A DNA stretch of 64,000 nucleotides from an uncultured Acetatifactor sp. (GTDB lineage Bacteria > Bacillota > Clostridia > Lachnospirales > Lachnospiraceae): the NCBI GenBank assembly GCA_934402375.1, contig CAKRUB010000003.1:167684-231683 (forward strand). The letters run 5' to 3'. The notes below the pieces were generated by a model. It did not search any database, was not told the DNA's origin, and saw only the letters and a list, made by a program, of their open reading frames with translations. The translations under genes were made by a program, and so were the position numbers. Positions 57,351 to 64,000 of the stretch are shown here, piece after piece. Each line of letters starts with the position of its first letter. Positions within the stretch are counted from its first letter, which is position 1.

Positions 57351-59645
57351 CTAGCTGTTCTCATCCAAAAATAACTGCACTCGATTGACAATTGCAGAAA
57401 TTGTCTCCTCCATTCCTATTTCATTGTTTTCATAGGAACTGATTTCTTCATACAAAATACTTCTTATACCTTTCTCCAGCCTGCCTCCGGGCTGAGCCTT
57501 ATCAAGAATCTCATAAAAGATTTTTTTATCTTTCTCAATATCAAGATTCTCAATCATAGTCGTCGGATAACCGAATTTATTAATTGCCTCCACCTTTCCA
57601 ATTTCCATAAACTGTTCCTCCAACACATCATTTCTTATGCTGAGCGAAGAAATATCAGTTTTTGATGTATTGATCTGGACATCATAAGACAATAAATATT
57701 TAAAAAACTGAAAGGCTATTGCCTGCTCCTCGACAGTTGCCGTGCATCGTATCGTTAATGGCGGATATGCATTCAAATAGTGTCCCTCATTCACATCAGA
57801 TGGATAGCCGATGAAATTTACCTTTTCTCCGTAAAAGCTTCTGAATAATTCTATCTCTTTAGGCTTCATTATCGTAATCTCATTACATAATACACTTCCA
57901 TAAGGCCATGGTTTAATTTGTTCTTCCTCGCCATAATCCTCCTGTCTGTATGACTCTATCATTTCCTGAAGCTTCTGAGGACTGATATGGTAGCTGCCAT
58001 CCACATTTTCAATCATATATGCATCATCCTTATTCCGTATAAAAAACCTCGTCAGATAAGAAGAAAGAGTTGATGAACTGCATACAGAAGTAATCTCAGG
58101 AGTTGCTTCCAACTGATTCAAAAAATCCCTGTAATTCCAGTGCTTATCCTTCTCATATGCAACAACAGTTTCAATCCAATAGTTGGTAATAATTCCGTAT
58201 AATTTCTGGTCAATTTTACCCATTTCCAACGCTTTATCATTCAGCTGCGAGGTCAGTCCCATCTGATCCATCATGTCATCCAACTGTAACCACAGCTTTT
58301 TGTTTTCCTCAAAACCCAATAAGGAACTATCCACCAACACCGGTCCCTTGCCTGATACCATTTCTGCTGCCAGCTTGTCCGTCTCATTTTCTGTGACCAT
58401 TTTGATAAAATAAGCCGGAAAATCCTGATTAAATTTTAATACCGCTTTGCTATACAACTTTGTAAAGGATGGTGAAACTACAAGTTCAATTGTTTTTTGC
58501 TCCACTTCCCCGATGGTGGGCGAAAAATAGGCAAAGATAGGCATTTCTTCAGCATCGTAATAGATCAGTTCAATTCCTTTATCCTCTCTTATTAGCATTG
58601 CAGCAATTCTGGTCACTCCCATTCCATGGTTGCTAAAGCGGTATAATGTCTCCTCATTGGCACCTTTGAAATCACTCACAAAAATTCCCTGAGTATTAGC
58701 GTATAATACAGTGTTTTCATCATACAATGTGTAATATGTTTCCGAATCTTTTCCCTCAAGACTGAACTCACTGATGACCATCATTTTCTCTGACGCTGCA
58801 TCATATTTTGTCATTGAAACCCTGTTTGCCGAGCCTGCGCTGTTTCCTCCCTTTATCAGAAGTGCTGCTTCGCCGTTATAAAGTAACTGCAACCGGGGTC
58901 TTTCATATCCATCGTATAAGGTCGCCGGATCCGAATAAATCTCGGTACCTTTCAGATCCGTCACATAATATCTCCAGCCTTCATTGGCAACATAGGTTAA
59001 AAAATGGATGAATTGATGACAATCCTCTACCAAATCCAGCACAACCTCAAAATCACCCTTTTGGCATCGTAGGAAATCCACCGTGAATTGAGAAATAATG
59101 TTAAAGTCCTCATCCGTCTCAAAAAAAAGTTGCGCATATCCACCCGTTTCCGGATTTTTTTCGATTTTATTCATGATATATTGATTTGAATTCCATATGG
59201 CTCCCACGCTAAAGGCCTGGTTGTAATCATAGTCCTGAAAAGAAAGTTTTACCCTTTTCTGTTCTCCATCATCCAATCGCACTCTGATTTCGTCCCAACA
59301 TCTGCTTTTATCCTCATAAATATGCTTGGCAAAGTAAGAGCCTCTGTTATTTCCCAAAATGAAATTTGATGCACCCTGTTGCACTTCTCCGTTCAGATAG
59401 TCATTGAATTCCAGCTCCAGACTACCCTTTGTAACTCTCGAATATCGATCCATGGAATTGTCAGTCACATTCTTATCTATTACATCCAGAATTTTATTAT
59501 AATCAATTCTTCCATTATTTTCTTCAGAAGTATTGACCTGCCCTTGATCTCGTGTTTGCCGCCAACCACACGCCGAAAGAGAGAGGGCAAGAATACTCAA
59601 AATCACAAGACCGACTATTTTCATAGATTTATAATTTATGTTCAT
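57351..59645 (-). CDS. Large lipoprotein with a solute-binding-like C-terminal half
   Basis: A 764-residue exported lipoprotein. Its signal peptide ends in the lipobox LSAC (about residue 26). The first half looks beta-rich and repeated, like a sensor or propeller. The second half (from about 390) resembles a type 1 extracellular solute-binding protein: YSKAVLKFNQDFPAYFIKMV, KGPVLVDSSLLGF, and a C-terminal AFQFFKYLLSYDVQ. No transporter genes are near, so it may be a ligand-binding sensor or act with the Agr locus beside it (inference). The ATG has GAGGGGAAG upstream. Confidence 0.82.
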   Translation of the reverse strand: MNINYKSMKIVGLVILSILALSLSACGWRQTRDQGQVNTSEENNGRIDYNKILDVIDKNVTDNSMDRYSRVTKGSLELEFNDYLNGEVQQGASNFILGNNRGSYFAKHIYEDKSRCWDEIRVRLDDGEQKRVKLSFQDYDYNQAFSVGAIWNSNQYIMNKIEKNPETGGYAQLFFETDEDFNIISQFTVDFLRCQKGDFEVVLDLVEDCHQFIHFLTYVANEGWRYYVTDLKGTEIYSDPATLYDGYERPRLQLLYNGEAALLIKGGNSAGSANRVSMTKYDAASEKMMVISEFSLEGKDSETYYTLYDENTVLYANTQGIFVSDFKGANEETLYRFSNHGMGVTRIAAMLIREDKGIELIYYDAEEMPIFAYFSPTIGEVEQKTIELVVSPSFTKLYSKAVLKFNQDFPAYFIKMVTENETDKLAAEMVSGKGPVLVDSSLLGFEENKKLWLQLDDMMDQMGLTSQLNDKALEMGKIDQKLYGIITNYWIETVVAYEKDKHWNYRDFLNQLEATPEITSVCSSSTLSSYLTRFFIRNKDDAYMIENVDGSYHISPQKLQEMIESYRQEDYGEEEQIKPWPYGSVLCNEITIMKPKEIELFRSFYGEKVNFIGYPSDVNEGHYLNAYPPLTIRCTATVEEQAIAFQFFKYLLSYDVQINTSKTDISSLSIRNDVLEEQFMEIGKVEAINKFGYPTTMIENLDIEKDKKIFYEILDKAQPGGRLEKGIRSILYEEISSYENNEIGMEETISAIVNRVQLFLDENS

Positions 59646-59685
59646 GCATTACTTCCCCTCTCTTCATCATAAACAAATCACCCTA

Positions 59686-60036
59686 TTAACGCAATGTCTC
59701 TACACTTCCATCATAACTATGACGGATATAGGCATGTTCATGGGAATTCGCCATTACGACATGGCAATATATACACTCGTGTTGACAATACGATACAACT
59801 TTTGTTTTATGACAGCTATATACAATTTCTGTATCATCAATCACAAGAATTGTATGGATATGTGTTCCCAAATCTTGTGTATAGCCCGCCCCAGTGTCCC
59901 TGTGTGCACTATAGTTATGCGTACAGGCTGCGAGTGGCGAATTAATATACTCTTTTGCCTCTGCAACAAGTGTACATTGATTCACAAATGCTACAACAAT
60001 CATTGCTGCCAAAATACTAAGTATTTTTTGTCTCAT
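59686..60036 (-). CDS. Secreted small Cys/His-rich protein
   Basis: A 117-residue protein with a signal peptide (about residues 1-27, ending VAEAKE). The mature part holds at least six cysteines and about ten histidines, grouped as CTHNYSAHR, THIHT, CHKTKVVSYCQHECIYCH and NSHEHAYIRH. This could bind a metal or form disulfides. It is not a family that I recognise. Start 60036 has GGGAG eight bases upstream; the ATG six bases earlier is too close. The lipoprotein gene starts 40 bases after its stop. Confidence 0.78.
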   Translation of the reverse strand: MRQKILSILAAMIVVAFVNQCTLVAEAKEYINSPLAACTHNYSAHRDTGAGYTQDLGTHIHTILVIDDTEIVYSCHKTKVVSYCQHECIYCHVVMANSHEHAYIRHSYDGSVETLR

Positions 60037-60353
60037 ATTCATTCTCCCATCTTCTAAATAATACAATTCCGTTTGTTTGATCGTATTTCTGAATCACCTT
60101 TCTTCTCATTATGTCCTACAAATATCATTTCATTTAATACCATCAATAGGTTTAACACTGCAATGGAATCCCCCTCCCTCACACATCTTTGGACTAACGA
60201 AGAGACTTTATTGTCTCTAGGACGCAGAACACACTAAGTTCATCTGAAATGTCGTCTTCTACGTAATCTACACGCTGAAGCTAAAACGGCATCGCTTTTC
60301 TGACTCTATTTTTGCGCGCTATCAGAAAAATACATTTAACTACTAAATAAGTC
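60037..60353. other. Non-coding gap between agrD-like gene and the Cys/His-rich gene
   Basis: No gene was seen. Two small hairpins occur: AGAGAC with GTCTCT near 60200-60218, and TTTCTGA with TCAGAAA near 60296-60328, the second of which may end the agrD-like transcript on the minus strand. Confidence 0.4.
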
Positions 60354-60518
60354 CTATTCAGATTTGTTTACTACTCTGGATGCACTAAATTTCTTTGGCA
60401 CTTCAGGCTCATACAGAAGCCCCTTGCATCTTTCTTTCACGTTCCTCACTGCAGAAAATTCAAATACTTTAAGAATCATTTTTGCTCCAGTTCCACAAAT
60501 TCTGCTTTTTTTCAACAC
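60354..60518 (-). CDS. agrD: AgrD-like cyclic peptide pheromone precursor
   Basis: A 54-residue peptide with the AgrD plan: basic amphipathic N-terminal part (MLKKSRICGTGAKMILKVFE), then Cys31-Lys-Gly-Leu-Leu35, then the conserved tail YEPEVPKKF. In AgrD of S. aureus the ring CDFIM is followed by DEVEVPKEL, in C. perfringens CLWFT by HQPEEPKSL; here CKGLL lines up as a five-residue thiolactone. The GTG start at 60518 has AAAGGAG five bases upstream; TTG at 60515 or ATG at 60479 (with GGAG) are alternatives. It is divergent from agrC, an unusual place. Confidence 0.8.
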   Translation of the reverse strand: MLKKSRICGTGAKMILKVFEFSAVRNVKERCKGLLYEPEVPKKFSASRVVNKSE

Positions 60519-60564
60519 TTGCACTCCTTTCCATAATTTTCTAATATATTGCCTTGGCAATTTC

Positions 60565-60592
60565 ACTATACCATACAGCACGCTTCCTTCAA
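60565..60592 (-). promoter_or_regulatory. Possible promoter of the agrD-like gene
   Basis: On the minus strand TTGAAG (60587-60592) and TATAGT (60565-60570) are 16 bases apart. Transcription near 60558 leaves about 40 bases before the GTG start. A TTGCC-TT-GGCAA palindrome (60550-60561) lies at the start point. Confidence 0.5.
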
Positions 60593-60642
60593 TCCCCTCC
60601 AGCACGAAATAGCTTTTTAGCGACACGAAATTAAAAAAACAC

Positions 60643-60670
60643 TTGAAACATTATTTTTTTACGATATAAT
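60643..60670 (+). promoter_or_regulatory. Promoter of the agrCAB operon
   Basis: TTGAAA (60643-60648) and a perfect TATAAT (60665-60670) are 16 bases apart, 35 bases before the start codon. It diverges from the agrD-like gene. Confidence 0.65.
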
Positions 60671-60704
60671 TAGGTTATAAGTTGCAGGAAGGGTGGCGCA
60701 TAGG

Positions 60705-62039
60705 ATGCAAATAATCTGGGAATGCTTTGTTAACCTGATTGAAGTGATTTTGTTCTATCTGTTTGTCAATCAAAAACTACATAAGCAAAATTGTATTTTC
60801 CATCTGAAAGAAAAACAGTTTTTATTCCTTTTCTTTCGCTTTCTTACAGTTTGCTTTATGAATCAAACGAAGATTAACTCTATTTGTACTCTTACTTTTT
60901 CTTGCATAATGGAAATTCTCTTTGCGTGTTTATTTTATCGTGACAAGTTGTTTGCAAAAGTATTTACTGGATTGTTATTTACGGTTCTTTGCATGTTTAG
61001 TGAATTTATCCCCTTTTTTTGCCTAACTATGTTTTCAAACATTCCATCAGGTGACTTTCTCGAATCCGGTGCATTTCGAATGCCCATTACCGCTTTATAC
61101 TTAACACTTATTGCTGTTTTTGTTTTCCTATTCCGGTACATTTTGATAAGTGAAACTTCCGCATCTGTTCCACAAAGAATAATTTATACGTTAATTTCTC
61201 TTTCTGGTATTGCAATTGGACAATATATACTGCTTACAATGCTAAGCGCAAGAGAATATGGAAACGAAGAAATATGCTTGCATCTCTCTTATATTGATCT
61301 GGCATTTATGCTACTCTTCGTAGCATTACTGCTATTTATCTATCGGTTAGGAGTTTCCCACAACGACACCCAACAGCTCCTGGAATTACAGGCAACAAGA
61401 GTTTTGGAAGAACAAGAATACAAGAATACCATGGAGAAAATCGCAGCACTTCGCGATATGAAACACGATATGGATACGCATCTCGATGTACTAGCAATAA
61501 TGGCAAAAAAGGAGTCCTCCATAGAAATGTTGGATTATATTGACAATTTGCGTACTACCTTGAATTATTCAAAAATCTTTCTCTCTACCGGAAATATGGC
61601 GGTAGACTGCGTTCTTTCCTCAAAATTAACGCTTGCCAAGGAAGTAAACATCCAGACAGAGTATTCTGTTTTTCTCCCTGAAAAGTTTGACATGGATGCC
61701 GTATCCGTTTGCTCAATGCTTGGTAATCTCTGGGACAATGCCATTGAGGCTTGTAAAAGAAAACTTGAAGCCAAGTCCTCCGAAAATGTCTCAATAAGCT
61801 TTTATATCAAACCTTATTTGGAAATGACGATCATTCATATAGAAAATGATTTTATCGGAAAAATCAATTGCAGAGCAGACGGCAGCATTCAGACAAGCAA
61901 AAACACACCCGGACATGGCATCGGATTAAAGAAAATTGTGAACATTGTGAACCAAGAACATGGCATTCTCACAGTTGATGTGAGGGGTGAAAGATTTATC
62001 GTTCATATCCTACTTCCACAAAAAGGAGCACAGACATGA
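60705..62039 (+). CDS. AgrC-like sensor histidine kinase
   Basis: A 444-residue peptide-pheromone receptor kinase of the GHKL group. The first 215 residues hold about six membrane helices. The phosphoacceptor is in MKHDMDTHLDVL (His in KHDM), followed by NLWDNAIEACKRK (N box) and GHGIGLKKIVNI (G box). ATG 60705 is preferred: AGGAAGGG lies about 12 bases upstream, while the GTG at 60693 overlaps that site. Its stop overlaps the next start (ATGA). Confidence 0.92.
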   Translation: MQIIWECFVNLIEVILFYLFVNQKLHKQNCIFHLKEKQFLFLFFRFLTVCFMNQTKINSICTLTFSCIMEILFACLFYRDKLFAKVFTGLLFTVLCMFSEFIPFFCLTMFSNIPSGDFLESGAFRMPITALYLTLIAVFVFLFRYILISETSASVPQRIIYTLISLSGIAIGQYILLTMLSAREYGNEEICLHLSYIDLAFMLLFVALLLFIYRLGVSHNDTQQLLELQATRVLEEQEYKNTMEKIAALRDMKHDMDTHLDVLAIMAKKESSIEMLDYIDNLRTTLNYSKIFLSTGNMAVDCVLSSKLTLAKEVNIQTEYSVFLPEKFDMDAVSVCSMLGNLWDNAIEACKRKLEAKSSENVSISFYIKPYLEMTIIHIENDFIGKINCRADGSIQTSKNTPGHGIGLKKIVNIVNQEHGILTVDVRGERFIVHILLPQKGAQT

Positions 62040-62752
62040 AGTTTATTATTACAATTCTAGAGGATACAAAGAAAGAACGGGAACATCTATCTGAGATTCT
62101 GGATATCTGGTCTCAAGAAAAGAACTTTGTAATTGAAAAAAAAATTTATAACTCCGTTGAAAGCTATCTTAGAACAACTGAAATTCCCAAAGACAACTCC
62201 AACTTGTTTATTCTGGATATCCAGATGGGGCAGATTTCCGGCATCGTTTTCGCACATCGCTTAAGATCTGAAGGTTTTTCTGGGCATATTATCTTTCTAA
62301 CTGCCTTCCGTGAGTATGTTTTTCACGGTTACGAGGTTCATGCGTTCAATTTTCTCTTAAAGCCTGTTGATGTGAATGCTCTATATAAATGTTTGGATGA
62401 AGTCTCAGACACTCTCGCTGGTCACTTTTATTGCTACCGCAATAAATCAGAGACCCTTCTCATTCCGCACAAAGATATCCTATGCTTTTCCAGCGTCAGG
62501 CATAGTATTGAAATCACAACGACAAGTGGTTTATATATTCAATATGCAGCCCTGAATAACATCATAAACTTTCTACCCAGAAAGTTTGTCCGTGTACATA
62601 AAAGTCATATCGTTAATCTAGCGCATATCTATAAAATAAACGGAAATATTATTTCATTGTCAAATCAACTGACTCTAGAAATCGGACCTTCGTATTTCAA
62701 ACAGGTTCACAATGCCTTTGCAAGCTACACGTCACGTTTTGATTCATTTTAG
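62036..62752 (+). CDS. AgrA-like LytTR response regulator
   Basis: A 238-residue regulator with a receiver domain (aspartate in LFILDIQMGQISG, Lys in FLLKPVD) and a C-terminal LytTR DNA-binding domain (KDILCFSSVRHSIEITTTSG, FVRVHKSHIVNLAHI). Such regulators bind direct repeats upstream of agr promoters. It is translationally coupled to the kinase. Confidence 0.94.
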   Translation: MKFIITILEDTKKEREHLSEILDIWSQEKNFVIEKKIYNSVESYLRTTEIPKDNSNLFILDIQMGQISGIVFAHRLRSEGFSGHIIFLTAFREYVFHGYEVHAFNFLLKPVDVNALYKCLDEVSDTLAGHFYCYRNKSETLLIPHKDILCFSSVRHSIEITTTSGLYIQYAALNNIINFLPRKFVRVHKSHIVNLAHIYKINGNIISLSNQLTLEIGPSYFKQVHNAFASYTSRFDSF

Positions 62753-62762
62753 GGGGTTACAT

Positions 62763-63308
62763 ATGTTACATAATTTATCTATTTTACTTACCGATCGCTT
62801 AATAAAATTGTCACATGTCGATTTCGATGACAACCAGACAGAAGTGTATGTATACGGGTTAGAATGTCTTCTTAATACCACAATAACAGTCAATATTCTT
62901 ATAATTTGGGGACTCATTAGCCTTACCCTTACAAAAACTATTATTTGGCTATTTGCTTTCACACTACTAAGACATTATGCTGATGGCTATCACGCCCCTA
63001 CAAACTTCACATGTATTTTCAGTAGTGTCCTACTCGGCGCATCAACATATTTTATTCCGAGCATCCTTGGGAATTACATTGTTTCATTTATTATGTATTT
63101 CATAATGATTCTTTTATGTTTTTTCTTTGCGCCAGCCAACAATCATAGTGATAAATTAATTGCAAAAAGCAAACGCTACTACAAATTATTTTCAATGACA
63201 ATTTTATTTTTAGGATTCTTAATTCAGTTCTTTTTACCCTCTGATTTCGTCGTTGCATACACATATGCTTTTATGTGCTGCGTTATCTTAATGCTAATCA
63301 AACGCTAA
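62763..63308 (+). CDS. agrB: AgrB-like pheromone-processing membrane protease
   Basis: A 181-residue membrane protein of the AgrB family that cuts the AgrD C-terminus and forms the thiolactone. The catalytic residues stand at His77 and Cys84 (RHYADGYHAPTNFTC), the same numbers as in S. aureus AgrB. Five or six hydrophobic segments follow. AGGGGGTT precedes the ATG. No agrD follows it; the 24-codon frame after it lacks the Cys ring and tail. Confidence 0.92.
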   Translation: MLHNLSILLTDRLIKLSHVDFDDNQTEVYVYGLECLLNTTITVNILIIWGLISLTLTKTIIWLFAFTLLRHYADGYHAPTNFTCIFSSVLLGASTYFIPSILGNYIVSFIMYFIMILLCFFFAPANNHSDKLIAKSKRYYKLFSMTILFLGFLIQFFLPSDFVVAYTYAFMCCVILMLIKR

Positions 63309-63404
63309 AGGAAATTGAACTATCTTAAACGGAGTTTCAAAATTTATAAACATGAGCAAAATAGAGCAATTAGAAAAAGGGACATTGGTCTTTATAAATA
63401 GATT

Positions 63405-63437
63405 CAAAAAACTCCAAAAACCTTGATTTCTGGAGTT
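63405..63437 (-). terminator. Terminator of the rRNA/tRNA operon
   Basis: A 7-bp stem (63410-63416 with 63431-63437) with a 14-base loop, followed on the minus strand by a run of Ts. It lies just after tRNA-Cys. Confidence 0.7.
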
Positions 63438-63443
63438 AGTGAG

Positions 63444-63514
63444 AGGTGCGAGCCGGATTTGAACCGGCGATGACGGTGTTGCAGACCGGGGCCTTACCAC
63501 TTGGCTATCGCACC
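63444..63514 (-). tRNA. tRNA-Cys (GCA)
   Basis: A 71-base cloverleaf. The acceptor stem is GGTGCGA with TCGCACC, the anticodon is GCA, the T arm has GGTTCAAATCC, and the discriminator base is U as expected for Cys. CCA is not encoded. Confidence 0.95.
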
Positions 63515-63551
63515 ATATTTACTTATAGCATATGCACTAAACGTACATATT

Positions 63552-63623
63552 ATGACTCCAACGGGAATCGAACCCGTGTTACCGCCGTGAAAGGGCGATG
63601 TCTTAACCGCTTGACCATGGAGC
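63552..63623 (-). tRNA. tRNA-Glu (TTC)
   Basis: A 72-base cloverleaf with acceptor GGCTCC, anticodon TTC in CCTTTCACG, and T loop GTTCGATTC. CCA is not encoded. It lies 37 bases before tRNA-Cys in the operon. Confidence 0.95.
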
Positions 63624-63698
63624 CTCATGTCTCTGCCTTTTCTCGGCTTCCTCTTATTTAAAATAAAATCTCAGCCAGATTCTCTTCTGCCTGATTAA

Positions 63699-63770
63699 CT
63701 CCCCGAGTAGGGCTCGAACCTACAACAACTCGGTTAACAGCCGAGTGCTCTACCATTGAGCTATCGAGGA
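63699..63770 (-). tRNA. tRNA-Asn (GTT)
   Basis: A 72-base cloverleaf with acceptor TCCTCGA, anticodon GTT in CTGTTAAC, and T loop GTTCGAGCC. It is the first tRNA after the 23S rRNA end. Confidence 0.95.
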
Positions 63771-63923
63771 AAGTACAAAAAGAATTTCTAAGTCTGTAAA
63801 GGACACAGACTAACAAATTCTAAGTTTTGTACCAAAGAATGCTTCGCATTCTTTCGATACACCGAAGATACTTTGTACCTTCAAAACCGAACACTGAAAT
63901 CTTAAATAAAACATCTTTTCGCT
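63771..63923 (-). other. Spacer between 23S rRNA and tRNA-Asn
   Basis: This 153-base spacer holds a hairpin (AAAGAATGC with GCATTCTTT, 63834-63854) and a second around AGTCTGT/ACAGACT (63792-63814), probably RNA-processing signals. No 5S rRNA is seen here. Confidence 0.6.
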
Positions 63924-64000
63924 TTGGTTAAGCTTTCGATTGATTAGTAAGAGTCAGCTGAACACATTGCTGTGCTTACACCTCTCTCCTATCTACCTTG
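63924..64000 (-). rRNA. 23S ribosomal RNA, 3' end (runs off the right edge)
   Basis: Read on the minus strand, the end of the window shows the conserved 3' end of Firmicutes 23S rRNA, with TTCAGCTGACTCTTACTAAT, TCGAAAGCTTAACC and the preceding GATAGGAGAGAGG-type segment. The exact 3' end is near 63924-63926. Most of the gene lies outside the window. Confidence 0.85.

Noticed and set aside
60364..60612. Plus-strand frame of 82 codons
   Set aside because: It is the reverse of the agrD-like gene, lacks a ribosome site and has no known motif.
60519..60626. Longer 90-residue version of the agrD-like frame starting at 60626
   Set aside because: Its GTG has no ribosome site and lies upstream of the predicted transcription start; AgrD peptides are about 40-60 residues.
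63353..63427. 24-codon frame after agrB as agrD
   Set aside because: It has no cysteine or serine ring and no Glu/Pro cleavage tail, and overlaps the operon terminator.

Overview
The window looks like part of the chromosome of an anaerobic, spore-forming clostridium, most likely a member of the Lachnospiraceae. Pointers are the paired GlgC/GlgD glycogen enzymes, SpoVG, CwlD and a SleB-type hydrolase, a pyruvate formate-lyase with its activating enzyme and a clostridial ferredoxin, a class B sortase with a C-terminal sorting signal, and an Agr-type peptide quorum-sensing locus. Almost every gene has a strong Shine-Dalgarno sequence. No phage, insertion sequence or CRISPR array was seen.

Layout. 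1-5.8 kb (minus strand): glgC-glgD-spoVG, then pth-mfd (mfd runs off the left edge). 6.1-11.1 kb (plus): murC, a cluster of seven DnaA-box-like 9-mers, a DnaD-family protein and a DnaI/DnaC-type helicase loader, then a divergent PRPP synthetase. 11.1-12.9 kb: two vitamin/precursor transporters, each with its own control element: bioY behind a BirA-type operator and queT behind a pseudoknotted leader. 12.9-17 kb (minus): a large secreted protein of unknown role, a methyltransferase and a small unknown protein. 17-24.3 kb (minus): a complete F1Fo ATP synthase operon whose c subunit carries the sodium-binding signature. 24.4-30.2 kb: acetyltransferase, DUF402 protein, SleB-like hydrolase, dCMP deaminase, upp, rpiB, threonylcarbamoyl-AMP synthase and cwlD. 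30.3-34.4 kb: class B sortase with its likely substrate, and a GH18 protein. 34.8-38 kb: MecA, a chemoreceptor and a DUF1858 protein.

38.4-42.1 kb holds the fermentation block. Pyruvate formate-lyase is encoded as two separate chains: a 679-residue barrel subunit that stops just before the glycyl-radical domain, and an 80-residue free radical-domain protein. Between them lies a 67-residue protein that resembles the start of the radical domain but has three cysteines instead of the radical glycine loop. The activating enzyme and a 2[4Fe-4S] ferredoxin follow. 42.1-50.4 kb (mostly minus): a MerR/coiled-coil protein, dnaB-rplI-gdpP, a LacI-family regulator, rpsR-ssb-rpsF, a DUF951 protein and a YdcF-like membrane protein. 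50.6-57.2 kb: sirtuin, DUF1003 protein, an unusual coiled-coil protein and three related serine hydrolases.

57.3-63.3 kb holds a peptide-signalling locus: AgrC-like kinase, AgrA-like regulator and AgrB-like protease in one plus-strand operon, with a previously easy-to-miss agrD-like pheromone gene on the opposite strand, divergent from agrC. Downstream on the minus strand are a secreted Cys/His-rich protein and a large lipoprotein. The right end is the tail of a ribosomal RNA operon read on the minus strand: 23S rRNA 3' end, tRNA-Asn, tRNA-Glu, tRNA-Cys and a terminator.

The strongest candidates for something little described are the split pyruvate formate-lyase with its third small protein, the divergent agrD arrangement, and the DnaA-box cluster in front of the helicase-loader genes. 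All functional statements are from reading the sequence and family knowledge; no search was run.
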